The translations under genes and the position numbers were made by a program. The notes under the pieces are model-generated. The model was not told the origin of the DNA. It searched no databases and saw only the letters and a list, made by a program, of their open reading frames with translations. From Burkholderia sp. SRS-46 (lineage in GTDB: Bacteria; Pseudomonadota; Gammaproteobacteria; Burkholderiales; Burkholderiaceae), in contig NZ_PTXL01000002.1 in NCBI RefSeq assembly GCF_004343775.1, positions 1 through 64,000 of the forward strand: a stretch of 64,000 nt of DNA, given 5' to 3'. This document shows positions 25,890 to 34,990 of the stretch, one piece after another (positions within the stretch are counted from its first letter, which is position 1; each line of letters starts with the position of its first letter).

Positions 25890-26969
25890 TCACGCGGCGG
25901 AGGTCGACGGCGCGGCGGGCGCCGACGGGCCGGCGGACGAGCCGCACGACGGGCAGAACCGGCTGAACGCGTTCTTGCGCGTCCGGCACTGCCCGCAGGT
26001 GTTGAACACGCAGATCCCGCAATGCGGGCAGAAATTCGCGTTCGGATCGGCGGTGTCGAGCGGCCGCTCGCAGCCGGGGCAGACCTTCTTCGCGATGCGC
26101 GCATAGGCGGTCACATAATCGATGGCCTCGCGCCGCGACACGTCGGGCTGCTGTTCCTCGCGGCGCTTCTGTTCGAGGTAGCGCGACAGCGCGCGGATCG
26201 CATACTGCCCGACCGCCACCGTCAGCACGATGCCGACGATATAGCGCACGTAGCCGCCGTAGCTCGGCAGATACGGCACCAGCTCGACGAAGAACCCGTA
26301 CAGCGCGAAGAAGATGAAGCCCCACACGAACGGCCAGTAGCGGCTGCCGCGCTTCTTCGCGAACAGCCAGCCGGCGGCCAGCAGCAGCGGCAGCGTGAAC
26401 AGCAGCCGGATGCCGAACACGCGCAGTTCCTGCTTGCGCTGCGCCGCGTCGAGCTTGCGGTCCGCCTCGGCTTCGCGCTCGGAGAGCGCGAGCCGCGTGG
26501 CGCCCCGCTCCCGCTCGAGCCCTTGCGCGGCCTGCTTCAGCGTACCGATGCGGGCCTGCGCATCGCGCTCGCGCTGCGTCGCCGCCTCGAGCGCGCGCGC
26601 GTGCGCGATCACGGCCGGATCCTGCTCGGCGCGCTCGGTCGCATGGCGGGTCGCGATCTCCGCGCGGAACGCTTCGCGCGCCTGCCGCGTGTCCTGCTCG
26701 GCGGCGGTCAGCAGCAGCAACGCCTGCTCGGTCGCGTCGCGGTTCGCGGTCAGGTCGGCCTGCAGCTTCGTGAGGGTCCGGCGCAGCGGCGCGGCCGCCT
26801 CGCGATCGATGAACGCGTCGCGGTCGAGCGACACCTCGACCCGCGGCAGATCGCCGACGATCAGCCCGCCGAGCCCGATCAGGAAGCCGGCGAACACCAC
26901 GGCGATGATCCATAGCGCGCGCTGGAACCACACCTCGGCCAGTCGCAGTCCCTTTGTCGATATTGTCAT
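25890..26969 (-). CDS. Membrane protein with coiled coil and double zinc ribbon
   Basis: A 359-residue inner-membrane protein of unknown function. A first membrane helix (about 19-40) is followed by a long Arg/Glu/Ala-rich coiled coil (about 45-185). Two or three more helices follow near 188-265. The C-terminus (about 295-345) has paired zinc ribbons with four CxxC knuckles: CPGC, CPHC, CGQC and CPSC. The layout places the coiled coil in the periplasm and the ribbons in the cytoplasm, or the reverse. It may be a stress or assembly factor, but no family role is known to me. ATG 26969 leads directly into the first helix. Confidence 0.8.
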   Translation of the reverse strand: MTISTKGLRLAEVWFQRALWIIAVVFAGFLIGLGGLIVGDLPRVEVSLDRDAFIDREAAAPLRRTLTKLQADLTANRDATEQALLLLTAAEQDTRQAREAFRAEIATRHATERAEQDPAVIAHARALEAATQRERDAQARIGTLKQAAQGLERERGATRLALSEREAEADRKLDAAQRKQELRVFGIRLLFTLPLLLAAGWLFAKKRGSRYWPFVWGFIFFALYGFFVELVPYLPSYGGYVRYIVGIVLTVAVGQYAIRALSRYLEQKRREEQQPDVSRREAIDYVTAYARIAKKVCPGCERPLDTADPNANFCPHCGICVFNTCGQCRTRKNAFSRFCPSCGSSAGPSAPAAPSTSAA

Positions 26970-27195
26970 GTTGGTTGGGTTCCATGAGCGCCGGCTGGAC
27001 GCGCGCCCGGCGGTGAGCGGGAGGGGCTACGGGGAGGATGCTGCCAGATGTGTGCCGCGCGGCGCAACTTTCGCGCCGCGCGGGCGGTGGCCGGTTCGGC
27101 GCGCGCGGCGCGGTGAAGCGGCGGCAAAAAACGCGCGGCCCCGACGGCGCGCGGCGCGCCGCCCTGGCAAGACTACGCCGGCCTGCGACCGCCGC

Positions 27196-27666
27196 TCATG
27201 CAGGCGGCGTCGCGACCTTCTCGTTGTGCCGCACCATCAGCACCGGTCGATCCGCGGCGCGCAGCAGCGATTCCGCGACACTGCCGACCAGCAGCCGGCG
27301 CAGCCCGTGCCGCCCGCTCGTGCCCATCACGATCAGGTCGGCGTCGACCTCGGCCGCCGTGCGCATCAGGACCGACGCGATGTCGTCGCCGTAGGCGTCG
27401 AGCGCGCGCACCGTGCCTTGCACACGGTTCGCGTCGAGCGTGGCTTTCGCGCCGTCGAGCAAGGCGGTCGTGGCATCCGCCGACGTCGGCTCGACGTCCC
27501 GCGTGTCCGCGAAGCCCGCGTCGACGTCCACGAGCTGCTGCTTGTGCTCGACGACGTAGGCGCACGTGATCGCGCCGCCGGACGCGGCCGCGATCCTGAT
27601 CGCCTCATCCAGCGCCAGACGCGCACTGGGGCTGTCGTCGAGCGCCACGAAAATCCGCTTGTACAT
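27196..27666 (-). CDS. Universal stress protein (single UspA domain)
   Basis: A 156-residue UspA-family protein. MYKRIFVALDDSPSARLALD starts the fold and the ATP-binding signature VMGTSGRHGLRRLLVGSVAE is near the C-terminus. Such proteins bind ATP and help cells survive low oxygen, starvation and oxidative stress. ATG 27666 has a GGAGGG Shine-Dalgarno about 7 bases upstream. It is divergent from the two-component system at 28001, and a perfect FNR-type box sits between the two, so both may respond to oxygen. Confidence 0.92.
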   Translation of the reverse strand: MYKRIFVALDDSPSARLALDEAIRIAAASGGAITCAYVVEHKQQLVDVDAGFADTRDVEPTSADATTALLDGAKATLDANRVQGTVRALDAYGDDIASVLMRTAAEVDADLIVMGTSGRHGLRRLLVGSVAESLLRAADRPVLMVRHNEKVATPPA

Positions 27667-28000
27667 GGTCCGGCCCTCCCACAGAAAATCCGGTTCGAAT
27701 CCGACGGCCGGCGCCGGCCCGTTCGCGCCCCTGTCACGCGTGCGAAGCGGCCGCGCCGGCCCCCTCATTCAGTCTGGCCCCACGCGCATCGGTGTCCGTT
27801 GACGCGGGTCAAGCACGGCCCACGCCTTCGCGGCATCGAATTGATTTACAGCTTTTTCTGCTGACCCCATTACAAAAAACGCGCAAAACGCGCACAATTT
27901 CATCTCGAAAACAGACACCGCCAGACATCGGGTGCCGGCCGCACCCGATATTTCCACGCCGCCCAAGTGCCAGGGTGGCTTCGGAGAGAGTGGCCCGTAG
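27667..28000. other. Divergent promoter region, Usp gene and two-component system
   Basis: A 334-base region between divergent genes that holds an FNR-type box (27799-27812) and AT-rich runs around 27840-27910, where promoters may lie. No gene is seen in it. Confidence 0.6.
27799..27812. promoter_or_regulatory. FNR/Anr-type box, perfect dyad
   Basis: TTGAC-GCGG-GTCAA is a perfect inverted repeat of the FNR/Anr type. It lies 132 bases upstream of the Usp gene and 188 bases upstream of the histidine kinase gene, so either or both could be controlled. Confidence 0.65.
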
Positions 28001-30118
28001 ATGACCGCCAGCGGAACCCCGATGCGTGACGGCCAACCGTCCACGCGCTTTCAGACCATGTTACGCCAGCCGCTCGCGGCCGGCGTCGTCGCGCTCGCCG
28101 TCGGCGTCGTGCTGTCGCTGTGCGTCGCGCTCGTGGTGCGCGAGCAGTGGCAAGGCACCGTCCGTGCCCGCTTCGAACGCCGCACCTCGCACGTGACGGC
28201 GATGCTGCGCCACGAACTGCAGGCCGGCGTCGCCGTGCTCGAAAGCGCGCGCGGCGCGCTCGGCCTGTCGCCGAAGATGACGCCGGCGCAGTGGCGCCAG
28301 TACGTCGACGCGCTCGATCTCGACAATGGCCGCTCGCCGGTCCGGCAGCTCGGCTATGCGCCGCTGTCGCCCGAGGTGCGCGTGCAGCTCACGGGCGCCG
28401 GCGCGCCCCCGGCCGGCCTGCTCGCCGTCGCGACGCTGAGCGCGCCGGCGGCGTCGGCACCCGTCGTGCGCTTCGGCGCGCCCGACGCGGCGTCGCTGCG
28501 GCGCGCCGTGCAAACCGGCAATGCCGCGCTCGGCGTGCGTCGCGACGACGACGACACCACCCGCGACGCGCGCACCGTCACCTTGTTCCTGCCCATCGCC
28601 GACGAGCCGGCCCCGGCCACGCCGGGCGCCCCCCGGGACGCCGCGATCGACGGCGTGCTGTTCGCCACGCTGAGCCCGCAGCGGCTGATCGAGCGCTCGC
28701 TCGACTCCGAACGCGGGATCGACCTGCGAGTGAGCGCCGACGGCGACCCGCGGCCGATCTTCAGCGCGGAAACCTCCACCGAGGAAGCATTCGCGTCGCC
28801 CGACCTGATGCGCCAGACCGACACGCTGGTGTTCGGCGGCAGCAGCTTGACGCTTGCCTATTCGGCGGACGGCCGGCCGAGCGCGACCGGCGCGCAGCGC
28901 ATGGCGGGCACGGTGCTCGGCGCGGGCCTGTTCGCGTCGTTCGCGCTCGCCGCGCTCGTGGTCGTGCTGCTGCGCGGCCGGCCCGGGTCCGCCGCGGACG
29001 TCGGCGCCCGCAGCAGCGGCATCCTCAACGAGGCGCGGATGATGGGCATCATCCGCTCGTCGATGGAGGCGATCATCACGATCGACGAGAAGCAGACGGT
29101 CGTGATCTTCAATCCGATGGCCGAGCAGGTGTTCGGCGTATCCGCGATGGAAGCGATCGGCGCGCCGCTGTCGCGCTTCATCCCGGAGCGGTTCCGCGCC
29201 GCGCACGCGAAGCACGTCGACCAGTTCGGCGTGACGGGCGTGTCCGAGCGGCAGATGGGCCGCCAGCGCGTGCTGTTCGGGCTGCGCGGCAACGGCGAGG
29301 AATTCCCGATCGAGGCGTCGATCTCGCAGATCCGCGATGCGTCCGGCAAGCTCTACACGGTGATGCTGCGCGACATCACCGAGCGCGTGCGCGCCGAGAA
29401 CGCGCTGAAGCAGTCGCGCGAGGAGCTGCGCGAGCTGTCGGCGAACCTGCAGAACGTGCGCGAGGAAGAAAAGACCCGCATCGCGCGCGAACTGCACGAC
29501 GATCTCGGCCAGCAGCTCACCGCGCTGAAGATGGACCTGTCCGTCGTCGAGCACCAGCTGCGCGCGCCCGACGCGGCGCAGCCGCAGGAGGACGTGCTCA
29601 TCCATCTGCAGGGCATGCGGCGGCTGATCGACGCGACGGTCGCGTCGGTGCGGCGCATCGCGGCCGACCTGCGGCCGGTGATGCTCGACGATCTCGGCCT
29701 CGTGCCGGCGATCGAATGGCTCGCGAACGATTTCACGAACCGCTACGGGATCGACGTCGAGCGGCACATCGAGACGGGCGGCCTCGCCTTCACCACCACG
29801 GGCGCGACGACGCTGTTCCGCATCGTCCAGGAAGCGCTGACCAACGTCGCGCGCCACGCCGACGCGACGCGGGTCGCGCTGACGCTCGACATCGAGAGCG
29901 GCTTCTGCGTGCTGCGCATCGCCGACAACGGCCGCGGCGCGGCGCCCGTCAACGGGCCTGCGACGCACGAGGAGAAGTCGTTCGGGCTGATCGGCATCCG
30001 CGAACGCGCCCACATGCTCGGCGGCAACGTGACGATCGACACCGCCTACGCGCGCGGCTTCTCGATCACCGTCGCGTTTCCGCTGACCACGATTCAACAG
30101 GAAACTTCAACCATATGA
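28001..30118 (+). CDS. Sensor histidine kinase (CHASE-PAS, NarX/HisKA_3 type)
   Basis: A 705-residue inner-membrane sensor. A first helix (about 26-46) and a second (about 303-325) enclose a periplasmic CHASE-like domain, which starts after SHVTAMLRHELQAG. A PAS domain (about 345-460; GIIRSSMEAIITIDEKQTVV) follows. The HisKA_3 dimerisation helix carries the phosphorylated His499 (ARELHDDLGQQL), and a HATPase domain ends the protein (DNGRGAAP, then GLIGIRERAHMLGG). It forms a pair with the response regulator, whose ATG overlaps its stop by four bases. The signal is unknown; the FNR-type box upstream suggests use under low oxygen. An alternative start, ATG 28022, would shorten it by seven residues. 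Confidence 0.92.
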   Translation: MTASGTPMRDGQPSTRFQTMLRQPLAAGVVALAVGVVLSLCVALVVREQWQGTVRARFERRTSHVTAMLRHELQAGVAVLESARGALGLSPKMTPAQWRQYVDALDLDNGRSPVRQLGYAPLSPEVRVQLTGAGAPPAGLLAVATLSAPAASAPVVRFGAPDAASLRRAVQTGNAALGVRRDDDDTTRDARTVTLFLPIADEPAPATPGAPRDAAIDGVLFATLSPQRLIERSLDSERGIDLRVSADGDPRPIFSAETSTEEAFASPDLMRQTDTLVFGGSSLTLAYSADGRPSATGAQRMAGTVLGAGLFASFALAALVVVLLRGRPGSAADVGARSSGILNEARMMGIIRSSMEAIITIDEKQTVVIFNPMAEQVFGVSAMEAIGAPLSRFIPERFRAAHAKHVDQFGVTGVSERQMGRQRVLFGLRGNGEEFPIEASISQIRDASGKLYTVMLRDITERVRAENALKQSREELRELSANLQNVREEEKTRIARELHDDLGQQLTALKMDLSVVEHQLRAPDAAQPQEDVLIHLQGMRRLIDATVASVRRIAADLRPVMLDDLGLVPAIEWLANDFTNRYGIDVERHIETGGLAFTTTGATTLFRIVQEALTNVARHADATRVALTLDIESGFCVLRIADNGRGAAPVNGPATHEEKSFGLIGIRERAHMLGGNVTIDTAYARGFSITVAFPLTTIQQETSTI

Positions 30119-30762
30119 TCAAGGTGCTCATCGCCGACGACCATACGCTCGTGCGCGACGGGTTGCGGCACATTCTGCAGAACGCCAGCGGCTTCGAGGT
30201 CGCCGGCGAGGCCTGGGACGGCCCGACGACGATCGCGCTCGTGCGCGCGACCCCCGCTCAGGTGCTGGTGCTCGACCTGTCGATGCCGGGGCGCAACGGC
30301 GTCGAGCTCATCAAGCAAATCAAGGACGAGAAGCCGGCGCTGCGCGTGCTCGTGCTGACGATGCACGCGGAACAGCAGTACGCGGTGCGCGCGTTCCGCG
30401 CGGGCGCATCCGGCTACCTGACGAAGGAAAGCGCCAGCGCCGAGCTGGTCGGCGCGGTGACGAAGGTCGCGTCGGGCGGCGTGTACGTGAGCCTCGCGAT
30501 GGCCGAGCAGTTCGCGCAGAGCCTGAACGAACCGGCCGAAACGCTGCCGCACCAGCGGCTGTCCGACCGCGAGTTCGACGTGTTCCGGCGGATCGCCGCG
30601 GGGCAGACGCTGACCGAGATCGCGCAGGCGCTGTGCGTGAGCGCGAAGACGGTCAGCACCTACAAGACCCGGATTCTCGAAAAGATGCAGATGCCGCACG
30701 AGGCCGCGCTGGTGCGCTACGCGATGCGGCACAAGCTGCTCGACGAGACGGACGACGTCTAG
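30115..30762 (+). CDS. NarL/LuxR-type response regulator
   Basis: A 215-residue regulator. The receiver domain has the acidic pocket (IADDHTLVRDG), phosphoacceptor Asp54 (LDLSMPG) and the conserved Lys in GYLTKES. The C-terminal LuxR helix-turn-helix (about 148-210; LSDREFDVFRRIAAGQTLTE, then VSAKTVSTYKTRILEKM) binds DNA as a dimer. It is translationally coupled to the kinase gene (ATGA overlap). Targets cannot be read here; they may include the nearby stress genes. Confidence 0.94.
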   Translation: MIKVLIADDHTLVRDGLRHILQNASGFEVAGEAWDGPTTIALVRATPAQVLVLDLSMPGRNGVELIKQIKDEKPALRVLVLTMHAEQQYAVRAFRAGASGYLTKESASAELVGAVTKVASGGVYVSLAMAEQFAQSLNEPAETLPHQRLSDREFDVFRRIAAGQTLTEIAQALCVSAKTVSTYKTRILEKMQMPHEAALVRYAMRHKLLDETDDV

Positions 30763-30828
30763 CCGCGGCAGGCGGCGCACGGCCACGCACCGCCGCCGCC
30801 GCGCCGTCATCCCGCCGTCATCGCGTCG

Positions 30829-31230
30829 TTACTTCGCCGGCACCGGGCACGCGAGGTCGCCCTCATCGCACGACAGGTAACCCTGCAGGCTCTCGGTGCG
30901 CGCTTTCGTCAGATCGTCGAGGCACATCGACACCACCATCGGATAGACGCTGCCGCCCTCCGCGCCCGTGCTGGAGAAGCCGCACTCGGCATCGCGATAC
31001 GCAACCCACGCACGCTGCGCGGAAACGAGCTTGTCAGACAGCGGTCGGTTGTCCCGCACGCGCGTGGTGACGGCCTGGTAGGCCCGGTTCAGCTCGGCGT
31101 CGGATTTCTTGTACGCGCGATCGGCGCACGCGCTCATCGCCGCCTGGTCGGGCGCATTCGCGCAGTTCGCCTGTGCATGGGCGTTCGCTGCCATCGCCAG
31201 CGACAGCAGCAAACCGGTCAAGACACGCAT
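30829..31230 (-). CDS. LprI-like (DUF1311) periplasmic protein
   Basis: A 133-residue exported protein. Residues 1-19 are a signal peptide cleaved near AHAQA. The DUF1311/LprI region (CANAPDQAAMSACADRAYKK, then SAQRAWVAYRDAECGF) has paired cysteines that likely form disulfides. The Mycobacterium LprI protein of this family inhibits lysozyme, so protection of peptidoglycan is a possible role. ATG 31230 has AAGGAGC 5 bases upstream. It converges on the response regulator gene and is divergent from the DUF1326 gene. Confidence 0.85.
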   Translation of the reverse strand: MRVLTGLLLSLAMAANAHAQANCANAPDQAAMSACADRAYKKSDAELNRAYQAVTTRVRDNRPLSDKLVSAQRAWVAYRDAECGFSSTGAEGGSVYPMVVSMCLDDLTKARTESLQGYLSCDEGDLACPVPAK

Positions 31231-31628
31231 GGATGCTCCTTGTTGTTCGTTGATATGTGGAACCCGATGCCGGGACGGCCGCCCTGCCGCGCCTCGGAGC
31301 ACGGCGCCGCGCACCGGGCCGGCGCGCTTGCGTGCGCATCGGCCGCCTCGGCGCGGCGACATCGACGGCGATCCTAGCGCACGCCCGCGCGCTTGTCAGC
31401 CGCTGCCCGCATGCCGCGCGGCACGCGCTTGAATATCGCCCTTGCCCGCCTACACTGGAAAATCGATACGCCGTTTCGGTCCCGTTATCGCATCCATCCC
31501 ACGCTCCCCGCACCCGCTGCATTCCTCAGCGCATTCCGCCCTCGCACCGCCGTTCGGCCCGACCTCGCGCCGGCCGCCCGTCGCTGCATCGCGGACGGCG
31601 CGCTCGTCTTGGCATAAAGGAGGCAACA
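31231..31628. other. Divergent promoter region before the DUF1326/DUF2182 pair
   Basis: A 398-base region without a recognised gene. A possible sigma-70 promoter for the plus strand has TTGAAT (31429-31434), a 16-base gap and TACACT (31451-31456), about 170 bases upstream of the DUF1326 start. The sequence on the other side is too GC-rich to choose a promoter for the LprI gene. Confidence 0.4.
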
Positions 31629-32231
31629 ATGAGCTATCACCTGGAAGGCCGTCTGCTCGAGGTCTGCAATTGCCGCGTGCTGTGCCCGTGCTGGATCGGC
31701 GAGGATCCCGACTTCGGCACCTGCGACACGATCGTGTCGTGGCACATGGACAAGGGCACGATCGAAGGCGTCGACGTCAGCGGCTGCACGATCGCCGCCG
31801 TCTGCCACGTGCCCGGCAACATCCTGCAGGGCAACTGGACCGCCGCGATCTACATCAACGACACCGCGTCCGACGAGCAGGAAAAGGCGCTGCTGAAGGT
31901 CTATACGGGCCAGGCCGGCGGACCGATCGCCGACCTCGCGAAGCTGATCGGCACCGTCGTCTCGGTCGAGCGCGCGCCGATCACGTTCGACGTTGTCGGC
32001 GCGAAGGGCACGCTGAAGATCGGCACCGACTACCACGCGGAGCTCGAGCCGTACCTCGGCCCGAGCGGCGCGCAGACGACGCTGACCGACACCGTGTTCT
32101 CGACCGTGCCCGGCGCGCCCGTGTTCGTCGGCAAGGCGCCGGTCTATCGCTCGAAGAACGCGGCGATCGGCATCGACGTCAACCTGACGAACCACAACGC
32201 GCTGCAGAGCACGTTCCTGTTCGACGCCTGA
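31629..32231 (+). CDS. DUF1326 domain protein
   Basis: A 200-residue soluble protein of the DUF1326 family. The N-terminus has a dense Cys cluster (EVCNCRVLCPCWIGEDPDFG, then TCDTIVSWH) that looks like a metal site, plus a later VCHVPGNILQGNW segment. The family is often found next to DUF2182 membrane proteins, as here (57 bases downstream), and the pair may handle a metal. A near-perfect AAAGGAGG sits 5 bases before the ATG, implying strong expression. The function is unproven. Confidence 0.88.
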   Translation: MSYHLEGRLLEVCNCRVLCPCWIGEDPDFGTCDTIVSWHMDKGTIEGVDVSGCTIAAVCHVPGNILQGNWTAAIYINDTASDEQEKALLKVYTGQAGGPIADLAKLIGTVVSVERAPITFDVVGAKGTLKIGTDYHAELEPYLGPSGAQTTLTDTVFSTVPGAPVFVGKAPVYRSKNAAIGIDVNLTNHNALQSTFLFDA

Positions 32232-32288
32232 ACGGCGCCGCGCGCCGCGCGAACCGGCTGCGTTCGCGCGGCGGCGACGGGATCGGCC

Positions 32289-33077
32289 ATGGCCGCGCTG
32301 CCGCATCGACGCGTCTTCCCGCTCGTGCTCGCGAGCCTCGTCGCGCTCGCGTGGGCCGCGCTGTGGGCGTGGACGCGCAGCCCGTACGGGCGTTACCTCG
32401 AGCACGACGGCTGGACCGCATCCGGGCCGGCCGCCGCGCTGTGCCGCGCGCTGCCCGGCGGCGCGGTGTGGCTGCCGGCCGTGTTCTCCGCGGCCGCGTG
32501 GACGCTGATGATCCTCGCGATGATGCTGCCGACCACGCTGTCGCTGTTCAACGCGTTCGCGCGCGTCGTCGCGGGCCGGCCGGACCGCACGCGCCTGCTC
32601 GTGCTGGTGGGCGCAGGCTACGTCGCGGCGTGGAGTGCGTTCGGGCTGCTCGCGCATGGGCTGCACGCGCTGCTGCTGGCCGGTGTCGCGCAGGTGCCGG
32701 CGCTCGCGTGGCGCGGCTGGCTGATCGGCGCCGCCGTGTTCGCGCTCGCCGGCGCGTTCCAGTTCAGCGCGCTGAAGACGCGCTGCCTCGACCGCTGCCG
32801 CACGCCGCTCAGTTTCGTGATCAGCCACTGGCGCGGCCGCGCGCCGCAACGCAACGCGTTCGTGCTCGGCGGGCGGCACGGGCTGTTCTGCGTCGGCTGT
32901 TGCTGGGCGCTGATGCTGCTGATGTTCGTCGTCGGCGCCGGCAGCCTCGGCTGGATGCTCGTGCTCGCGGCCGCGATGGCGGTTGAGAAGAACGCCGCCT
33001 GGGGGCGGCGGCTCACCGCGCCGCTGGGCTTCGCGCTGCTCGCCGGCGCGGCGCTGATTGCCGCCGGCCATCTGTGA
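32289..33077 (+). CDS. DUF2182 membrane protein, likely metal-handling
   Basis: A 262-residue inner-membrane protein with about seven helices. The family signature is visible: TLMILAMMLPTTLSLFNAF early, and the metal-ligand-like CLDRCRTPLSFVI and HGLFCVGCCWALM segments later. Its relatives are described as predicted metal-binding membrane proteins. It is the second gene of a DUF1326/DUF2182 pair and probably forms a functional unit with the soluble partner. Confidence 0.88.
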   Translation: MAALPHRRVFPLVLASLVALAWAALWAWTRSPYGRYLEHDGWTASGPAAALCRALPGGAVWLPAVFSAAAWTLMILAMMLPTTLSLFNAFARVVAGRPDRTRLLVLVGAGYVAAWSAFGLLAHGLHALLLAGVAQVPALAWRGWLIGAAVFALAGAFQFSALKTRCLDRCRTPLSFVISHWRGRAPQRNAFVLGGRHGLFCVGCCWALMLLMFVVGAGSLGWMLVLAAAMAVEKNAAWGRRLTAPLGFALLAGAALIAAGHL

Positions 33078-33084
33078 GGCCGCG

Positions 33085-34008
33085 ATGCGCCCGCTCGCCA
33101 CGTCCGACCCCGCCGAGCGCGCGCAGCCGGTCGCGCGCACCGTGCTGCTGACGGCCGCCGCGATGCTGGCATTCGCGTCGAATTCCCTGCTGTGCCGGCT
33201 CGCGCTGCATGACGCGCAGATCGACGCAGCCAGCTTCGGCAGCGTGCGCCTCGTATCGGGCGCGCTGATGCTCGCGATCGTGGTTCGCGCGGGCGCGCGC
33301 CGGGCGCCGCCGCGCGTGGACTGGCTGGCCGCGACGATGCTGTTCGCGTATGTCGCGTGCTTTTCGTTCGCGTACCTGACGGTCAGCGCAGCCACCGGCG
33401 CGCTGATCCTGTTCGGCGCGGTCCAGCTGACGATGTTCGCGGCCGGGCTGCACGGCGGCGAGCGATTTGCCGCGTCGGGCTGGCTCGGGATGGGCGCCGC
33501 GGTCGCGGGGTTGCTGTACCTCGTGTCGCCGGGCGTGTCCGCGCCGACGCCGAGTGGCGTCGTGCTGATGTCGGCCGCCGGGATCGCCTGGGGGATTTAT
33601 TCGCTGCGCGGGCGCGGGCTCGCCGATCCGCTCGCGGCAACCGCCGGCAACTTCCTGCGCGCCGCGCCGATGGCGCTCGTCCTGAGCGTGGTCGCGGCCG
33701 GGCACTTTCATCTGACGGCAAGAGGCGTGCTGCTCGCGGTCGCGTCCGGTGCGCTGACGTCCGGGATTGGCTATGTGATCTGGTATGCGGCGTTGAAGCA
33801 TCTCACCGCGATGCGCGCGGCGGCGGTCCAGTTGTCGGTGCCGCCGATCGCCGCGTGCGGCGCGGTAGTGTTTCTCGCGGAGCAGCCGACGTGGCGGCTC
33901 GCGATTGCGTCGGCGGCGATCCTCGGCGGGATTGCGCTCGTGCTTGCCGGAAGGGCGCGGGGCCCGGCGGCGCAGCAGGCGAATTCGCCGCCCGATGGGC
34001 GGAAATGA
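33085..34008 (+). CDS. DMT-superfamily EamA transporter
   Basis: A 307-residue inner-membrane protein with ten helices in two EamA repeats of five. The second repeat ends in the typical PPIAACGAVVFLAEQPTWRL segment. EamA proteins move small metabolites, most often exporting amino acids or their derivatives; the substrate is unknown. The ATG at 33085 lies only 7 bases after the DUF2182 stop, so it is likely the third gene of the same operon. The tail is short and basic. Confidence 0.88.
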   Translation: MRPLATSDPAERAQPVARTVLLTAAAMLAFASNSLLCRLALHDAQIDAASFGSVRLVSGALMLAIVVRAGARRAPPRVDWLAATMLFAYVACFSFAYLTVSAATGALILFGAVQLTMFAAGLHGGERFAASGWLGMGAAVAGLLYLVSPGVSAPTPSGVVLMSAAGIAWGIYSLRGRGLADPLAATAGNFLRAAPMALVLSVVAAGHFHLTARGVLLAVASGALTSGIGYVIWYAALKHLTAMRAAAVQLSVPPIAACGAVVFLAEQPTWRLAIASAAILGGIALVLAGRARGPAAQQANSPPDGRK

Positions 34009-34431
34009 GTGGTGTGCGCGCGGTCAAGCGGGCTTTCAAATGGGTGCCTGTGCGGGTTTTCGGCCCCAAATATGGTTCGTTTTGGATTGTCGTGGATGTC
34101 GCTTTCCGACGGTGGATTCAACCGGCCTCCACGATTCCCGGTGCGGTTCAGCTTGTGAGGCGGCCCCGACCATTGGAACGGATTCGTTCAACGAGAAAGT
34201 GGAAGAGCGGGAGCTTGCCTACGACATCTGAGCATGTAAGGAAAGGGTGGGCCCGGATCCGCCAACGCGGACTGAACGAATTGCAGCGACCGGTTGAATC
34301 CGTCGCCGAAAAGCGCCATCCCCTGGCGTCCGCGAAGAACGAAAAAACCCGCACTCACGAAGAGTACGGGCTTCTTTCCTTGCGGCCCGGCGGGATCCGG
34401 CAGCCCTGAACGGGCCGCCGCCTTACCGCGC
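34009..34431. other. Non-coding stretch between the EamA and DUF4148 genes
   Basis: These 423 bases, of lower GC than average, hold no recognised gene. The last part contains the terminator of the DUF4148 gene (34342-34370). The rest has no clear structure. Confidence 0.5.
34342..34370 (-). terminator. Rho-independent terminator of the DUF4148 gene
   Basis: The arms CCCGCACTC (34348-34356) and GAGTACGGG (34362-34370) pair with one mismatch around a 5-base loop. On the minus strand they are followed by six Ts (34342-34347). The hairpin lies about 60 bases after the stop of the DUF4148 gene. Confidence 0.8.
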
Positions 34432-34761
34432 TCAACGCCCCTTGTACAGATCCGACGTGTCACCCGCTGCCGGCGCAACCACGCGCTGGCCCGCTTGCGA
34501 CGCAGCAACAGCGTTCGCGCCATACCCCGTCGCATCAGCCTGCGCGCCGGTGTTCTGCGCAGCGGCGACCTTCGCCTGCGCGGCCTGGATGTTTTCCGGG
34601 TAGTTGATCCAGTCGTTCGGGTTGTAGCCGGCCTTTTCGAGCTGGACCAGTTCGGCGCGCACTTGCGCGCGGGTCAGCGGCTGCTGGTTCGATTGCGCGA
34701 ACGATGCCACCGGGGCGGCCACGACGAGGGCCAGTGCAACTGCCTTGATCAGCGATTTCAT
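34432..34761 (-). CDS. DUF4148 periplasmic protein
   Basis: A 109-residue exported protein. Residues 1-22 are a signal peptide cleaved at SFAQ. The DUF4148 region (LTRAQVRAELVQLEKAGYNP, then YPENIQAAQAKVAAA) is intact. The family is common and multi-copy in Burkholderia, and its job is unknown. A paralog is at 62753. A strong terminator follows and the upstream region to 34990 is AT-rich, which fits a well-expressed single gene. Confidence 0.92.
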   Translation of the reverse strand: MKSLIKAVALALVVAAPVASFAQSNQQPLTRAQVRAELVQLEKAGYNPNDWINYPENIQAAQAKVAAAQNTGAQADATGYGANAVAASQAGQRVVAPAAGDTSDLYKGR

Positions 34762-34990
34762 GATTCAGAACCTCCGAGATTTGTATTTTCAAACGCATCG
34801 GACTCTGGGTTCGGTGCGCATGAGTAGAAGTCTAGGAGGCTCGACTATCAGGGTAAATACTTAAATCGCGAATTCACTGTTGACGGAAATCGGACAATCG
34901 ACCGGCATCCCGCTCATTCATCAGACGATTACAGGCATTGACGTACAGAATCCCGGCGTCACGGCGGCCACGCCGCGCCGCCGGCCGCGC

